Part shown: piece after piece, positions 49,801 through 61,557 of the stretch
Position numbering within the stretch: the first letter of the stretch is position 1
Layout of the letters: the number at the start of each line of letters is the position of its first letter
NCBI RefSeq assembly: GCF_032854445.1
Contig: NC_088295.1
Location: 11,395,385-11,459,384, forward strand
DNA: 64,000 nucleotides
Reading direction: 5' to 3'
Source of the DNA: Liolophura sinensis
Lineage: Eukaryota > Mollusca > Polyplacophora > Chitonida > Chitonidae
Program-made: the position numbers and the translations under genes
The notes under the pieces: generated by a model
Told to the model about the DNA's origin: nothing
Database searches by the model: none
The model's input: the letters and a program-made list of their open reading frames with translations, nothing else

Positions 49801-52435
49801 CAGGTACTTTCTAGCGTTTTTTTTTTTTTGTTTTTCAGCAGTATGAAAGTGATTCTGCAGTTGAAGCTAAATGTGCTTGAGCAGGTATCATAATTTATGA
49901 CGATATTCAACCGATAGCATATTTCAACCACCTGTACATTGTATATGCTGAACACAGTATACATGTATTTTATTGTAATGTGTACATTAAAATATTTCTT
50001 TGTTTCACTGGTGTTTTATGTTGTACTGAAGAATATTTCATTTACATGCATGTAATTATAATAGTGGGTTTATGCGTGGAGGAATTGGAGCGTAGTCCAG
50101 CGGAAACCAAGCTCCTGTACCTGATAAGCTTCAAGGTTTTAGCTACAATTCTTAGCCAAATTAATTTTAATTTACAACTTCCCTGGTGAAGGACAGGTGG
50201 ACTTCTGGCGAAGTCATTAGTCTGATCACTTCTTTAAAATAAAATAGAAATGAGGCATAACTGGATATTCAGTCTGTCTTCAGTGTTAAAACAATTTTGT
50301 GAATATCTTCAAATTTACCAGTCTTCAGGAATATGTATTAGGCAAGGATTTAGTGACTTGCACCAGGTCAGTATCAGAAACTAGTGTTTATATCTCATCT
50401 TCAGACTCAGAAGGTACAGATGGTAATCTGGATGCTGCAGCGACGCTTTCTAATCCAGCTGCATCAGTACATCCACCTGGTGCCCTCAGTGGAGGGAGTG
50501 GCAGACTCTGGCGTGGATGATGCGTTTGCGTCAGGATTGTCCGCAGATAAGTCTCACCTGGGCAGCTCTGTGGAGGAGAACTCTGTCCTCAGGAGAACCA
50601 CCAGTTCCTCTGATATTGCCTCAGGTAAAATGAAATAGTAAGCACCAGGCTACAATTTGTGAGCATTAGATTTTCAGTTGAGACTTAGAAAAATGTGTGT
50701 ATGGGCAGGATTAATATATTTGTATGTCCCCATGGAAATGCAATGGAGCCATTTTCATTTGCACCTATTCGTAAGTGTACCTGTGTGTGACATAGCCCTC
50801 CTCACAAAATATCTCAAAAACTAAAGAAGTAAGACAGTTTAGTTTTAGCACCAGAGGTGACAGGTATTTGTGTCGAAAAATGCACTTTTTGGTGTGAAAC
50901 TTTAAATTCTTATTAAATTCAGTTTTATTTACATTGGGGTGTTCCTATTATGAAGGATTATTTATTATTATTCGTTTCAAAACTGGTCAAATAGTGGTAC
51001 AACTAAATAATAATGCCAAAAAATATTTAATTTTTAATAAAAAATATTTAAACGCTGAGAACTTACAATTTTCAAATATTTGATACTTATAAGAAAATTT
51101 TGAAAAAAAATTGCAGTTAACAGTGATGAAAGTCCTGTGCCTGCAATGACCAACAATCTGGCCAAGTCTCCATCACTGGAATTTGGTACAAATGGTGCCC
51201 TTCTCTCTGATGAGAGTGGCTCGGACTGGAGAGCTAGGGAGGCTGTCCTCTGTCATCTGAACAAAGCTGAGAAAGACAGTATTCTGAGAGTGCCAGCGGC
51301 AAAGAATCCAGAGGATTTGAAACTCTTCTTAAGGTTGGTAGAAAATGGTGAAATTTTTTTTTATTCTGGGATGAAGCATCAATTAAATAAATGTTATGTT
51401 GGTAAACTTCACCTATATAGTTACACATGTTAATTGTATTTATTTACTATTATATAACTTTGTCTTGTCGTTCTTTTCCATGTATTCAGATTTTGTCCAT
51501 GCAAATCTTTCTAAAGTATGGAACCTACTTCCATGAAACTTTATAGCATAGATCTTCCCTGTCATCTAAACTTGTGCATGCTTACGTTTCATTACAATCA
51601 GGTAATTATTTTCATAATTACTCCATTCAGGTACTTAGAGCAGTTGTGGATTTTCATGTACTCTGTCTTCTCCTTCAATTGCTACATTTCTCCATTCAAA
51701 CTGGATGTACCAGTAGTACAATCAGTGCAAACCACGAATGGCCCATGAAACATTCTGTATGAAGTCAAACTAGCAACATGATGTCTTGTCATTTTTTTTA
51801 AGGTTTTCTTAGTTTTCTTTGTTTCTTTTTTGGAAATGTTGGGGGGGTGGAGGAGGGGGTATTTTGAACATTCAGATTCTAGTTTGATTAATATTGATTG
51901 GAGTTTTATGGCACACTCATGACTGCGGCCAGCATAATGGTGGGAGGAAATCGGATAGATCCCTGGGGAAACCCACGGCCATCCGTAAGTTGCTGGTTGA
52001 TCTTCTCATATGCAATCGGAGAGGAAGCTAGCATTAGGTGGACTTTCCCTCACAGCAGTCACATTGGTGAGAGGCTCCTGGGTCATTTTGCTATGCTAGC
52101 ATGCGAACCACTAGGTCACAGCCCCTCCTGTTAATTTTGTATTGTTTTTATTAGAACTACATATGTGCATGAATATATTATGATGTGCAGTATTTTTGAT
52201 TTGTATTTACTAAGGATGTACTTTTTATAATATTGAACTACATGTATATGACACTAAATCTATGGTTGTTCTCAGATTACGTCCATACTTCAATGGCAAG
52301 CATCACCTGGAAGAGATCATGTACTATGAAAATGTTCGGCGCTCTCAACTGTTGACCTTGTTGGACAAATTCCGGGGAGTTTTGATAACATGCAGTCACC
52401 AGGATCCGGCCACGGCTTTCTATGTGAAGACATAA
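43820..52435 (+). CDS. NPRL3: NPRL3, GATOR1 complex subunit, complete
   Basis: Thirteen exons, all phases consistent: 43820-43934, 44419-44476, 45344-45524, 45812-45965, 46264-46339, 47208-47319, 48236-48270, 48574-48730, 49004-49110, 49674-49803, 50405-50624, 51117-51333, 52276-52435; 573 aa against 569 in human. The start is fixed by the N-terminus [20 protein letters not shown], the conserved longin-type opening. Other matches: [77 protein letters not shown]. With NPRL2 and DEPDC5 it forms GATOR1, the GTPase-activating complex for RagA/B at the lysosome that shuts off mTORC1 when amino acids are scarce. Exon 7 is only 35 nt. A serine-rich linker (about residues 410-485) is the least conserved part, as in vertebrates. 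It is convergent with MPG. Confidence 0.97.
44995..45205 (+). repeat. Second SINE-like repeat family, diverged copy
   Basis: It shares 'ttttactctgg.c.ctccagt' and 'tcctcca' with 32297-32525. It lies in an NPRL3 intron. Confidence 0.35.
46413..46675 (+). mobile_element. tRNA-derived SINE, full length, plus orientation
   Basis: Head 'gggggccattggctgaaggg', B-box-like 'gagttctagtcc', body 'ccaccataatgctggctgct', tail 'caatcaagtaaataaataaa'. It lies in an NPRL3 intron. Confidence 0.87.
47671..47765 (-). mobile_element. tRNA-derived SINE, internal deletion
   Basis: The 3' end (tttatttatttgattagtgt) is joined directly to the body word for 'ggttgctggaagacctt'. The head is missing. It lies in an NPRL3 intron. 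Confidence 0.7.
49994..50110 (-). mobile_element. tRNA-derived SINE, 3' fragment
   Basis: Diverged tail-proximal piece (ggtgttttatgttgtactga, agaatatttcatttac). It lies in an NPRL3 intron. Confidence 0.6.
51886..52128 (-). mobile_element. tRNA-derived SINE, tail shortened
   Basis: Body (ggccagcataatggtgggag) and head (aaccactaggtcacagcccc) are in reverse complement. It sits in the last NPRL3 intron. Confidence 0.82.
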
Positions 52436-53775
52436 TTGTTCAGGCATCTCCAATAGCCGGCAATCTTATTGCAGTGGTTCAGTCACCAGGATGTACTCTT
52501 TACAACTCATGATCAATTCTGAAAAGCCTTTCATGTTATCTTGGTGCAGCCTTCTGCTATCTGCTGTGCAATTCCTCTGCAGTGGTGTTCGTATTTCCCT
52601 TGCACAGCAGTAGTAGTCACATCTATGGTTGAAACAAAAAACAGGCATGAGAAAGGGGAAATCATCAAATGATACTACAACTATACCGGACAACTTTTGA
52701 CCAATACCTGCAGCCAAGCCACGGAAAGATTGAGTTAGAGATGCCACCTGGCTGATCAAACGCTAATGAAATCCAGTGAAGCCGATTATCTCACTTCAGC
52801 TGCGGTGCGATTGTCATATTGAATTTGATATTTTGATTGTAAGTAGAACGAGTAGGGCATGGCTCTTTCATAAGCCTTCAGATGAAGCAGTGTGTTGAAT
52901 ACTACAATTGCATGAAATAGATCATGTCCTATTTTCATGCATCTAGTCCAATTGGACATATTTGCTCGACAAACACTGTGTGATCGCGCCTTCAGGCAAC
53001 TATAATGAATTCATTTCACAATTGTAGGGTATGCAGGACACCACTAACCATATAGTCCCATCATTGGCATTACACTGAATTCTAAGTGTCAAGATGATTT
53101 GAATATATAGCATGTTATATATTGCTTTAAAAAGAGTTGTTTGTATGTATCATATATGTACAAAATTTTCAAAACAATTTTCATGAACAATCAAGTTTGT
53201 TATCAGTAAATGTGAAAACACTTAAATTATATGTACAGTTATGTGTGTATAGAAATGTACAAACCTGTTTATTATATTGTAATGACAGTATTAATGAATG
53301 TCAGATTTTCAGCATAAACCACAATTGTGGAGTAAAAGGTTAATTATGTTGTCATCTAGTCGTGATTGTGGTTTTGTAGCATCTTTAGTGCTCATTATGA
53401 AGATGTGCCATTGTGTATTATCATGTAGTCTTTTGATTTATTTATTTATTTGATTGAATATCAAGAATATTTCACTTATACAACGGCGGCCAGCATTATG
53501 GTGGTTGAAAAACGGGGGTAACCCACGACCATCTGCAGGTTGCTCGCAGACTTTCCCACATATGGCCGGAGAGGAAGCCAGCATGAGCTGGACTTGAACT
53601 CACAGCGACAGCATTGGTGCGAGACCCCTGGGTTATTACGCTGCACCAGCGCGCTAACCAACTGAGCCACGGAGGCCCCTGTAGTCTTTTGAGTTTGTAG
53701 GTGTTATTGATAAGACAGTAATACCATGTGCTGCATTTCTTACTGTCTCTGTGAATAAAGTTTGACATTAAACAA
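52436..53775 (+). other. NPRL3 3' UTR with SINE and poly(A) signal
   Basis: The first well-placed AATAAA is at 53754-53759, followed by a TG-rich stretch (gtctgtgatgtt). A SINE (53434-53680) would be inside this UTR in antisense orientation. Shorter UTRs using variant signals are possible. Confidence 0.5.
53434..53680 (-). mobile_element. tRNA-derived SINE, full length
   Basis: Reverse complement from 'gatttatttatttatttgat' to 'ccacggaggcccct', with a short deletion near the tail; otherwise close to the best copy. Confidence 0.9.
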
Positions 53776-54138
53776 TTTGTCTGTGATGTTACTCCTTAAA
53801 ATATCAGTTCATTCACTTTTCCTGTACTTCTTCATGCTCTGATTATCAATCTATCTAGTTGGTGGCAGTGTTGGAACGTTATAAAATTCGGAGGGGAGGG
53901 TGCTGAGGCAGCTGAAGTAGCATCCCAGACAATAAATGTGGGGGATAAAAAAGCTCTGTCCTGATCTCTGCAGTGCAGCTAAAGTGTTACATCAGAGTGA
54001 CATTGGTAACTGGTTTCTCAATCCATATGAATGCTGTGGCAATCTGTATGAAATCTGGTGAAAACAATCACAAAAGAGCAACAAATGGAGATTCCAGTTA
54101 ATATAAAAAAAAATTTATCTACATTAGTATCTCAATTG

Positions 54139-56337
54139 TTACAGTTTTCTAAGAAGATTTTCAGCTTCTTTGTCCCTTACGCTGACACATTTATTGTCCA
54201 GTAAATAAAACCTCAGTGGCTTATCAACCCAGTCTTCTCCATAACTAATGTTTATTCGTTTACTGATCACAATGGGCTGAGAGTTATCTCCCTTTTCCAG
54301 CCAAACGTCTTTGCTGACTGTTAAATCCAGTCTGTTCACTTCTTCTTTCTTTATACCCAGGGCCATGCAGATCTTTGAGGGACCATTCCCAAGCTGATGC
54401 TCTTTTAGAGGTTTAGTGGGAGACTTTGCACTGTTGGTTCTCAGCTGCCTCATTTGATCCTTACCCTCTACTGGTTCAATAGCTCTTAGTAACACAGCAC
54501 ATCCTTCACCTGAAAAAAACAAGACCAATTTTAACCCCATTATCCCCATATTACCACAGGTCCTACATTCTCAATATAAGAACACAAAGAAGACTAGTAT
54601 TGATCAAATTTTTACATGTAGGCCCTACCACAGGTTATTGCATGAGCATGAGTGAGCATATGGATCAGTCCCAATGACGGGTGGCACCGAAGCAAGGGAG
54701 AGATCATGTGATAACATTGTCATAATATTGGGGTAAGATACCAGTGAGACCTCATTTGAAGCTTTTCACACCAGACACTGTGACACTGAGATCATTAATA
54801 ATGGTGGACAAGGCTCAGCTGTCAACCCATGCATTAAACTGGTTCTCAAGTACTGCTACCAAAATAACTCCTGTTATCAGAGAAATAAACCTAGTATGGG
54901 TCCTATTACTACAGTGTACATGTAGTTATTATAGTCAGTTGCAATTTGTTGTAACATGGTCTTTATCTGTTGTGTTTGTGCTCATGTGAATAACCGATTA
55001 TCTTCACTTTATTCGTCAAATTTATACATGATCTCCCTAATTAATGATTCAATTTTCGACCATCAGTTCCTGCAGCATGATGTAGATATACCAGAGTTAC
55101 AGTTGCTTATTTGCCTTTACAGAGCTAACACTATTTTGGCCATGTCATGATAATATGCCCTAGTGACAGGACAGTCCCAACATGCATATGCTAACTCACA
55201 GATGGACGCTATATTGACATGATTTCATCCATATTTAGTATAGTGATACAGATATATCCTGCAAATGAAAATAAACAGACGCAAGAAACTCCACAGTGTA
55301 CTGACATTGTCATCCAGATATTAACACGTGTCAAATAACATTTTCAGACATTTTTTTGCCTACATTTGTGATTTGAATCATTGACTGATTTGGTGGATTG
55401 GTGATGGAGTATTTCACTCTGTGTACAACATTCTGTTTTGTGCGTGAAGCATACCAGATCCCTGGCATAAACTATCAGCCTTTGGCAAGAAACTGATGAA
55501 CTTTCCTACAGCTAACACACAGATTTTTCTTTGCAGCAAAGGCAAGTCATCTTCAATTAACGTCAGGTAAGACCAAATAAACTGCTTGACGAATTTTGTT
55601 TCTCGCTTAATTCCACCCGGCACAGAGCTTGAGGACAGAGAGCAATTGTGAACATTCCCCTGTTAAACCTGGGACTGAACTAACACCCTGTGTCCAAAAG
55701 ACTGAGAGACAAAAATCTTTGGAACCCCTGGAGCCATGACCCAGCCTTGCACTAGATGCTCACACCACTACGTGAGGCACCTAAGCTCAGTACACAGTAA
55801 AATAATAATATCTGGCAGTGTCTGGAGCATTTTAAGCTAATTTTGTAGCTAACCTTGACTGGATATATTCATGCAGCAGTACAAGCCATATATACTATAG
55901 ACATAGGCTGTGCCAGGTTTCATGAACATGGCCTCTGTCCTAGCTGTTCTCTTGCCATTGTACGAGTGGGCAGCCTTGTCTACTAAGCCACAGTAGGCCT
56001 CAGTCTCCACAATAATACCAGCCACTCTCTTCCCACTGCTCAACCTGTGGACCAGCTTCTGTCCTAACAAGGCCTTGGCTAGGTTTACGGTTGACTGGTT
56101 GTAGAAATCTGCCGTTAGTCGCTCAACCACATCCCCCCCGCCCTGCACCACATTGTCGCTCGTCAAGGTTGTGCCCAGGGTCACTTTGCTCAGTTTAGCG
56201 GGTGTGACATCTTTCTTTTCATCACTACCAGAGGCCTTTGTAAAATAAGTACTTCCCACAGTTACTCTCTGACAATTCTGACCCTCGTCTGGACTGTTTA
56301 CCACTTTGGTCCTCTTTCTTTTAGCCACTGAAGCCAT
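54139..56337 (-). CDS. MPG: DNA-3-methyladenine (alkyladenine) glycosylase, MPG/AAG, complete
   Basis: Two coding exons, 56337-55854 and 54509-54139, joined in phase 1; 284 aa (human 298). The enzyme starts base-excision repair by flipping out and removing alkylated purines and hypoxanthine in the nucleus. The conserved pocket is intact: E113 and Y115 in VETEAY, H124 in AAHS, Y147 in YVYSIYG, N157 in CMNISSQ; these align with human E125, Y127, H136, Y159 and N169. The first about 70 residues are poorly conserved and start with a basic nuclear-signal-like KRKRTK. An acceptor at 56350 just before the ATG shows an untranslated exon further upstream, possibly with its donor near 59102. The gene is convergent with NPRL3 and head to head with iRhom. 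Confidence 0.96.
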
Positions 56338-56349
56338 TGTGGAAGGTCT

Positions 56350-57266
56350 CTGAGTACAGAAGAAACATAAACCTGGTTACCTCAGAGCTGATGTCAGATT
56401 ACTCGCAGGCCTGTAAGTCAAATGTTAATACAATTTAGGTTACACAATAACCGAGGTCAGGATTCCAATATACATGTACATATGTCAAGCCAACCATTCT
56501 TACCTATATATGTAGCAGAGAAGTGTTGTAAACTAAATTTAGTAGTCTTAAAGCAAGAAATGCCATCCTGAACAGGTATGTACATGTATGTGTATCACTA
56601 TATATCATGATTTATTTATTAATATAGTGCACCACAATGACTCAGGGGCCTCTCGCTAATCCAGCTGCTGTAAGTTCAAGTCCAACTGAGGCTGGCCAGT
56701 CACATGTCAGTTGAGGATGCAGGCATTACGTTTGATTAAAGAAATCATACAAAAAAACATGCTTCTTTGGCATTTCACATTTTATCTCTCGTAGCTGTGC
56801 CACACAATTCAGAGTCACATATTTGCAAGTAGAAACTTAGCTGTGGATGGTCATGTACGTCACTTTACATGTATGAGTGAAATATTCTTCCGTGTGGCAT
56901 AAAAGATCAATCAAATAAATATTTATTACCTTACTTTTACTATACACTTCATGCTTTTGGGGTATCAGAGTAATTCAGTGAGCTAAATGATTTCCTTCCA
57001 TATTTAACTCTCTGACATTTATGTTGATAGTTGACCGAATGAATCTCAACGATATAAAATACGGATGTTATATACACTCAAGGTCAATGAATTAGGATAT
57101 CAATCAAAATTCATATTCATTTCATGAAATATGGCATAAGCATATCAGTGTATACAGCTCTCACCTGTATATATTACCTGAAGCCTATAATGTACGATAC
57201 ACATTTTCAGAATACACCCCAATTTATCACTCGCATACTAGCCCAAAGCCAAGCTGGACGTTCCTA
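56350..57266. other. MPG upstream region, left part
   Basis: No exon was identified. It contains one worn SINE (56632-56930); the rest is AT-rich. Confidence 0.4.
56632..56930 (+). mobile_element. tRNA-derived SINE, plus orientation, middle disrupted
   Basis: The head part (actcaggggcctctcgctaa, gttcaagtcc) and tail (gtgaaatattcttccgtgtg, caatcaaataaat) are present. The middle does not match other copies and may be an insertion or replacement. Confidence 0.65.
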
Positions 57267-58034
57267 CTGTAACGCCCAGGTTCCGTCATACAGACTTCTA
57301 CACGGACCATTTCCCTAAAAAAAAAACGTCTCAAACCCTACCTTATTTTTGATATCCACCGGTTCCTTAAAAGACCTGATATGTACAAAGCCAGCATTGG
57401 TAAACCATCATTCAACAGTAATATAGCCATTTAAACTTTCGAATTGGACAACGCAAATCAACCTCAGTCATGTTGGATTTTTTTTTTTTTTTCAACTTCG
57501 GGCAAGGTGATGGGCTGCAAAAATTATATCCTACCCAATATTCTCTTTAAGAAATACATGCCCTGTGAACAGAATGTTGGGAGGGATAAAAGTTTCACAA
57601 CCTATCACCTTGCCCGAAGCTGAATAAAAAAAATTTCAACATTGCAAAAGTAGGTTTGAGTTGTTCAATTCGAAGTTCAAACACCTGGGATTACTGCTGA
57701 AAGATGGTTACCAATGCTGGCTTTGACATATTATATTTTGGGCGTTTTAGGGAATCGATGAATAACAAATATAAGGTAGGATTCAAGACGTTTTTTTTTT
57801 TTTTTGTGAAATTGTCAATTCCAGGTAGGCGTTCCCATGTGTCATCACCAATAAATCCACACAAGCATGAAACTAGTGGAAACTGGGTAAATTCTAACTC
57901 CAACCGCCATGTTTGAATGCACATGAGAACGCCTACCTGGAATTGACAGCTGAGACCACTATGACTATGGACAAAGAAATTATCTGAAGGGCAGTACAGA
58001 GGTGTTAAAGGTAAGCTTATTGAACAAGACAGGG
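57267..58034. repeat. Foldback element, copy 1
   Basis: It contains an inverted repeat of about 225 bp: left arm about 57318-57544, right arm about 57570-57795, loop about 25 bases. Arms pair through, for example, 'aagccagcattggtaa' and 'ttaccaatgctggctt', and 'ttcgggcaaggtgat' and 'atcaccttgcccgaa'. A second, shorter inverted pair follows: 'gtcaattccaggtaggcgtt' near 57809 and its complement near 57929-57948. No transposase gene is present. Confidence 0.85.
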
Positions 58035-58800
58035 CTGTAACGCCCAGGTTCCGTCATACAGACTTCTACACGGACAATTTCCCTTAAAAAAAACGTCTCG
58101 AACCCTACCTTATTTTTGATATCCACCGGTTCCTTAAAAGACCTGATATGTACAAAGCCAGCATTGGTAAACCATCATTCAACAGTAATATAGCCATTTA
58201 AACTTTCGAATTGGACAACGCAAATCAACCTCAGTCATGTTTGGACTTTTTTTTTTTTTCAACTTCGGACAAGGTGATGGGCTGCAAAAATTATATCCTA
58301 CCCAATATTCTCTTTAAGAAATACATGCCCTGTAAACAGAATGTTGGGCGAGATAAAAGTTTCACGACCTATCACCTTGCCCAAAGCTGAATAAAAAAAA
58401 TTTCAACATTGCAAAAGTAGGTTTGAGTTGTTCAATTCAAAGTTTGAACACCTGGGGTTACTATTGAAAGATTGTTACCAATGCTGGCTTTGACATATTA
58501 TATTTTGAGCGTTTAGGGAATCGATGAATAACAAATATAAGGTCGGATTCAAGACGTTTTTTTTTTGTGTGTGTGAAATTGTCAATTCCAGGTAGGCGTT
58601 CCCATGTGTCATCACCAATAAATCCACACAAGCATGAAACTAGTGGAAACTGGGTAAATTCTCCAACTGCCATGTTTGAATGCACATGAGATCGCCTACC
58701 TGGAATTGACAGCTGAGAAAACTATGACTATGGACAAAGAAATTATTTAAAGGGCAGTACAGAGGTGTTAAAGGTAAGCTTATTGAACAAGACAGGGCTG
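58035..58800. repeat. Foldback element, copy 2 (tandem duplicate)
   Basis: It repeats copy 1 in the same direction with scattered substitutions and changes in T-run length, from 'ctgtaacgcccaggttccg' to 'gaacaagacagggctg'. The hairpin arms are preserved. The period is about 768 bp. Confidence 0.9.
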
Positions 58801-58826
58801 TGATTGTATACGTAATCACAGCCCTG
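58793..58826. repeat. Palindrome at the right end of the foldback duplication
   Basis: CAGGGCTGTGATT and its exact complement AATCACAGCCCTG flank an 8-base centre (GTATACGT). The left half overlaps the end of copy 2. Confidence 0.8.
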
Positions 58827-59229
58827 CAGAGCTAAGCTTTGGGCTACTCGCATACTAGTAATGGTAGTAGCATATGTTGGCAAAAAAAAGACCTGCAGAT
58901 GTGTTGTCAGTCCGAGACTGAACTGAATTCAGGTTTGTCAAACGTTGGTTTTCCTTTTGCCAAACCTTCAGTCAAAGCATGGTCAAAGAAATCTCGGACT
59001 AATGTGTTGTTAGTGAGCAGTGACAAGTTCGTTTAGGGAATTACGTACAACTACACGCAGAGCCTTCCAAGTAACAGGCTCTTCTACAAGGCATCACGTA
59101 CCTTCCAGAGTCAAAGCTAAAGATAAGACAATCAGTTTGAAACGTATTCAGTTACAGCTAAATGTTTTTTACAGTTGCGGTAAAAATGCCGTTGATCTGA
59201 GGTCAAATATGTCCTACTTTTGACATGAC

Positions 59230-59377
59230 ACATGCCAAGGTAAACACTCGAGTTGACCCTTCCATGGTGTCGCACCTGCGCAGACATTGACTTCCATGTT
59301 TAATTCAAACCGGAAGAGAAGCGTTGAATATCTGACATCAGAGTTGTTTTGAGGTTGCCGTTTAAAAGTGCGTGTGT
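59230..59377 (+). promoter_or_regulatory. Candidate iRhom promoter and untranslated first exon
   Basis: Near 59270-59320 there are a CGCACCTGCGCAG segment resembling an NRF1 half-palindrome and an ETS-type ACCGGAAGAG, both common in TATA-less core promoters. A strong donor (GTGTGT|GTAAGT) ends the exon at 59377. The next acceptor with leader sequence is at 61489. A minus-strand donor near 59102 (GAAG|GTACGTG) could serve MPG, making this a shared promoter. Confidence 0.4.
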
Positions 59378-59872
59378 GTAAGTTGAATGCCAAGCAGTTT
59401 AGCCTTTGAAGTCTCCACTGACTTGGTGCACGTTAATGATTTTCTCTTAAAATAGATACCTACTTGCTGTGATAAACATTCCTCATTGATTTAAGCGTAA
59501 ACAGCGAGGCAGATCACGGTCGCTAAGTACGCACCACGGTCCATTGATTCGTTACTGCTGCCAGTGCTGGATTGTTTTTTTTTTCGAACATGTCTATTCG
59601 ATGGTTGGAGTAGATAACGATAACGATAAATGCTGGTCAACATGACCGGCATTTGTGTGTAAAACCAATAGGGAGTTTCAGTTTTCATGATAAACACATC
59701 TCCGTTTGGACTTCACCTGCACAAACGGTAAAACCATTTTATTATGTCAGAATGTCCTACACTGATAAAAGTGACATTTCGCTCATTTAGATACATTTGT
59801 TATTACATTTTGATATTTCACACCTGGGTGCTATGACGTCAAAAGAGAAACATTTTGTTTCATGATGTTCCA

Positions 59873-60010
59873 TCTGTCAAGAACCTGCAGATGATTCGGG
59901 TTTCCTATGGGCCCTGCCCGGTTTCCACCCACCATAATGCTGGCGGCTGTTGTGTAAGTGAAATATTCTTGAGTACGGCGTAAAACACCATCAAATGAAT
60001 AAATAAATGG
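59873..60010 (+). mobile_element. tRNA-derived SINE, head missing
   Basis: It starts in the body (aacctgcagatgattcggg) and runs to a good 3' end (acggcgtaaaacaccatcaa). Confidence 0.85.
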
Positions 60011-60834
60011 ATGTTCCAATGAGAGTGTAACAGGATGACAGAATAATTCATCTTCAGTCAAAATGTTTTTACATTCGTACAATGATATCTTACGTCTGTG
60101 CAATAATCAAATGTTTAGTAACTTTTACAGAAAGGCGTATTGTTCAGTGTGATGTTTATACACTACATGTGGATAAATGGAATTAAAACTGCAACTTTGC
60201 TGGAAAAGACTGGCACACTCAGAAATAAAACACAATAAAATTATGTGGAATACAAAGAGAACAAAAATTACATAGTCTACAGTCCTATTCTGTATACTGA
60301 AAACGTACATGCATGTATATTAACGGTACACATAAAAGAAACATTTTTTAGGGACCTATATTGGGCTTTGCAAGAGCCTTGTACATCATGAATATTTGTA
60401 CAATTCACTTATGACAAAGCAATAGGGCTGTTCAGATTTCCCTTTACTTATGTACACTTTGGCAGAATATGAATATTTTCATGTACTGCCTCTCTAAATA
60501 CTCATTGAATAATGTCCCTTAGACTGTACATTGATGGAATACAGACAAAAAACAAGGGAGAAATGTTGTCTGGCAGTTTTTTTTTTTTTTCTTTTTTTTT
60601 TCAAACTAACCATGCCAGGTACAATGTTACATTTTATATCCAACCTGGCAAAAGTTATCTGGCTTTTTTCATATGGATACTGCCTGTGTCAGAGGTTAAC
60701 CCTCTGATGATCCATTAGTTGAACTAAATTTTGGAGTTTCATATTTCTTTTATTAACTCATTATAAATGACTCTAGAGTAAGGACATGTAGTTGATGTCT
60801 TATCATTGACTAGGAAGGGCAGTAGTAGGAGATG

Positions 60835-60965
60835 TCATATTGGGATATGTGAATTCAAGTCCAGCTCATGCTGGCTTCCTCTACAGCCATACAGATGATC
60901 TTCTGTTTCTCCCCAATATAATGCTGGCTGCCTTAATACAAGTGAAATTTTCTTCAACAAATAAA
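60835..60965 (+). mobile_element. tRNA-derived SINE, diverged
   Basis: 'attcaagtccagctcatgct' and 'ataatgctggctgcc' are followed by 'acaagtgaaattttcttc'. The end of the element runs into the repeat array that follows. Confidence 0.7.
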
Positions 60966-61107
60966 TAAGTAAATATTCAGATAAAAAAAAGAAGTAAATA
61001 TTCAAATAAATAAGTAAATATTCAAATAAATAAGTAAATATTCAAGTGAATAAATAAGTAAATATTCAAGTAAATAAAAAAGTACATATTCAAATAAATG
61101 AATAAAA
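60955..61107 (+). repeat. AT-rich tandem repeat grown from a SINE tail
   Basis: Seven or so units of roughly 20-24 bases around 'aataaataagtaaatattca' continue directly from the SINE tail. Confidence 0.8.
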
Positions 61108-61557
61108 ATCTATTTCATGCAGAACATTTCAATAACTGTTACAAATTGAAACTGTCTTTATTTTTAGAACCCGTAAGTCATGTGAAGTGTAGACATGTCA
61201 AAGCCTGCATTACTAAACCATCTTTTACCAGTAGTCCAGTCATTTTAAACAAGTACACAGATTTGCTCACAGTTGTCATGGATTTGTGTGTTTTTTTTTT
61301 GTTTTTTTTTTTGGTTTCCTGACTAATGGGTATAATTATCTTGGCACCTGTACATACAGTTTCATACATACATTCATGTACTTGTTTCTGTTTTCCACAC
61401 TGTTGCATTTTTCTTCCTTCAAGACTTCTAAGATTTTCCATGACAGATGAATATTAACATGTCTAAAAGTGCGGTTGTTCGCGTTTCAGGTAACATCGGT
61501 TGACCAGATCATAGTAGAGACATTTTCTTGAACAGGGGCTTATTTGAAGTAGATGCC

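Noticed and set aside
33150-53770. Repeated small proteins with motifs such as SSPAHAGFLSGH
   Set aside because: They are chance translations of the SINE body, present wherever the SINE is.
57691-58685. Two nearly identical minus-strand open frames (about 75 aa) as a duplicated small gene
   Set aside because: They lie across the hairpin arm of the foldback element and include homopolymer-coded lysines; similarity is explained by the DNA duplication.
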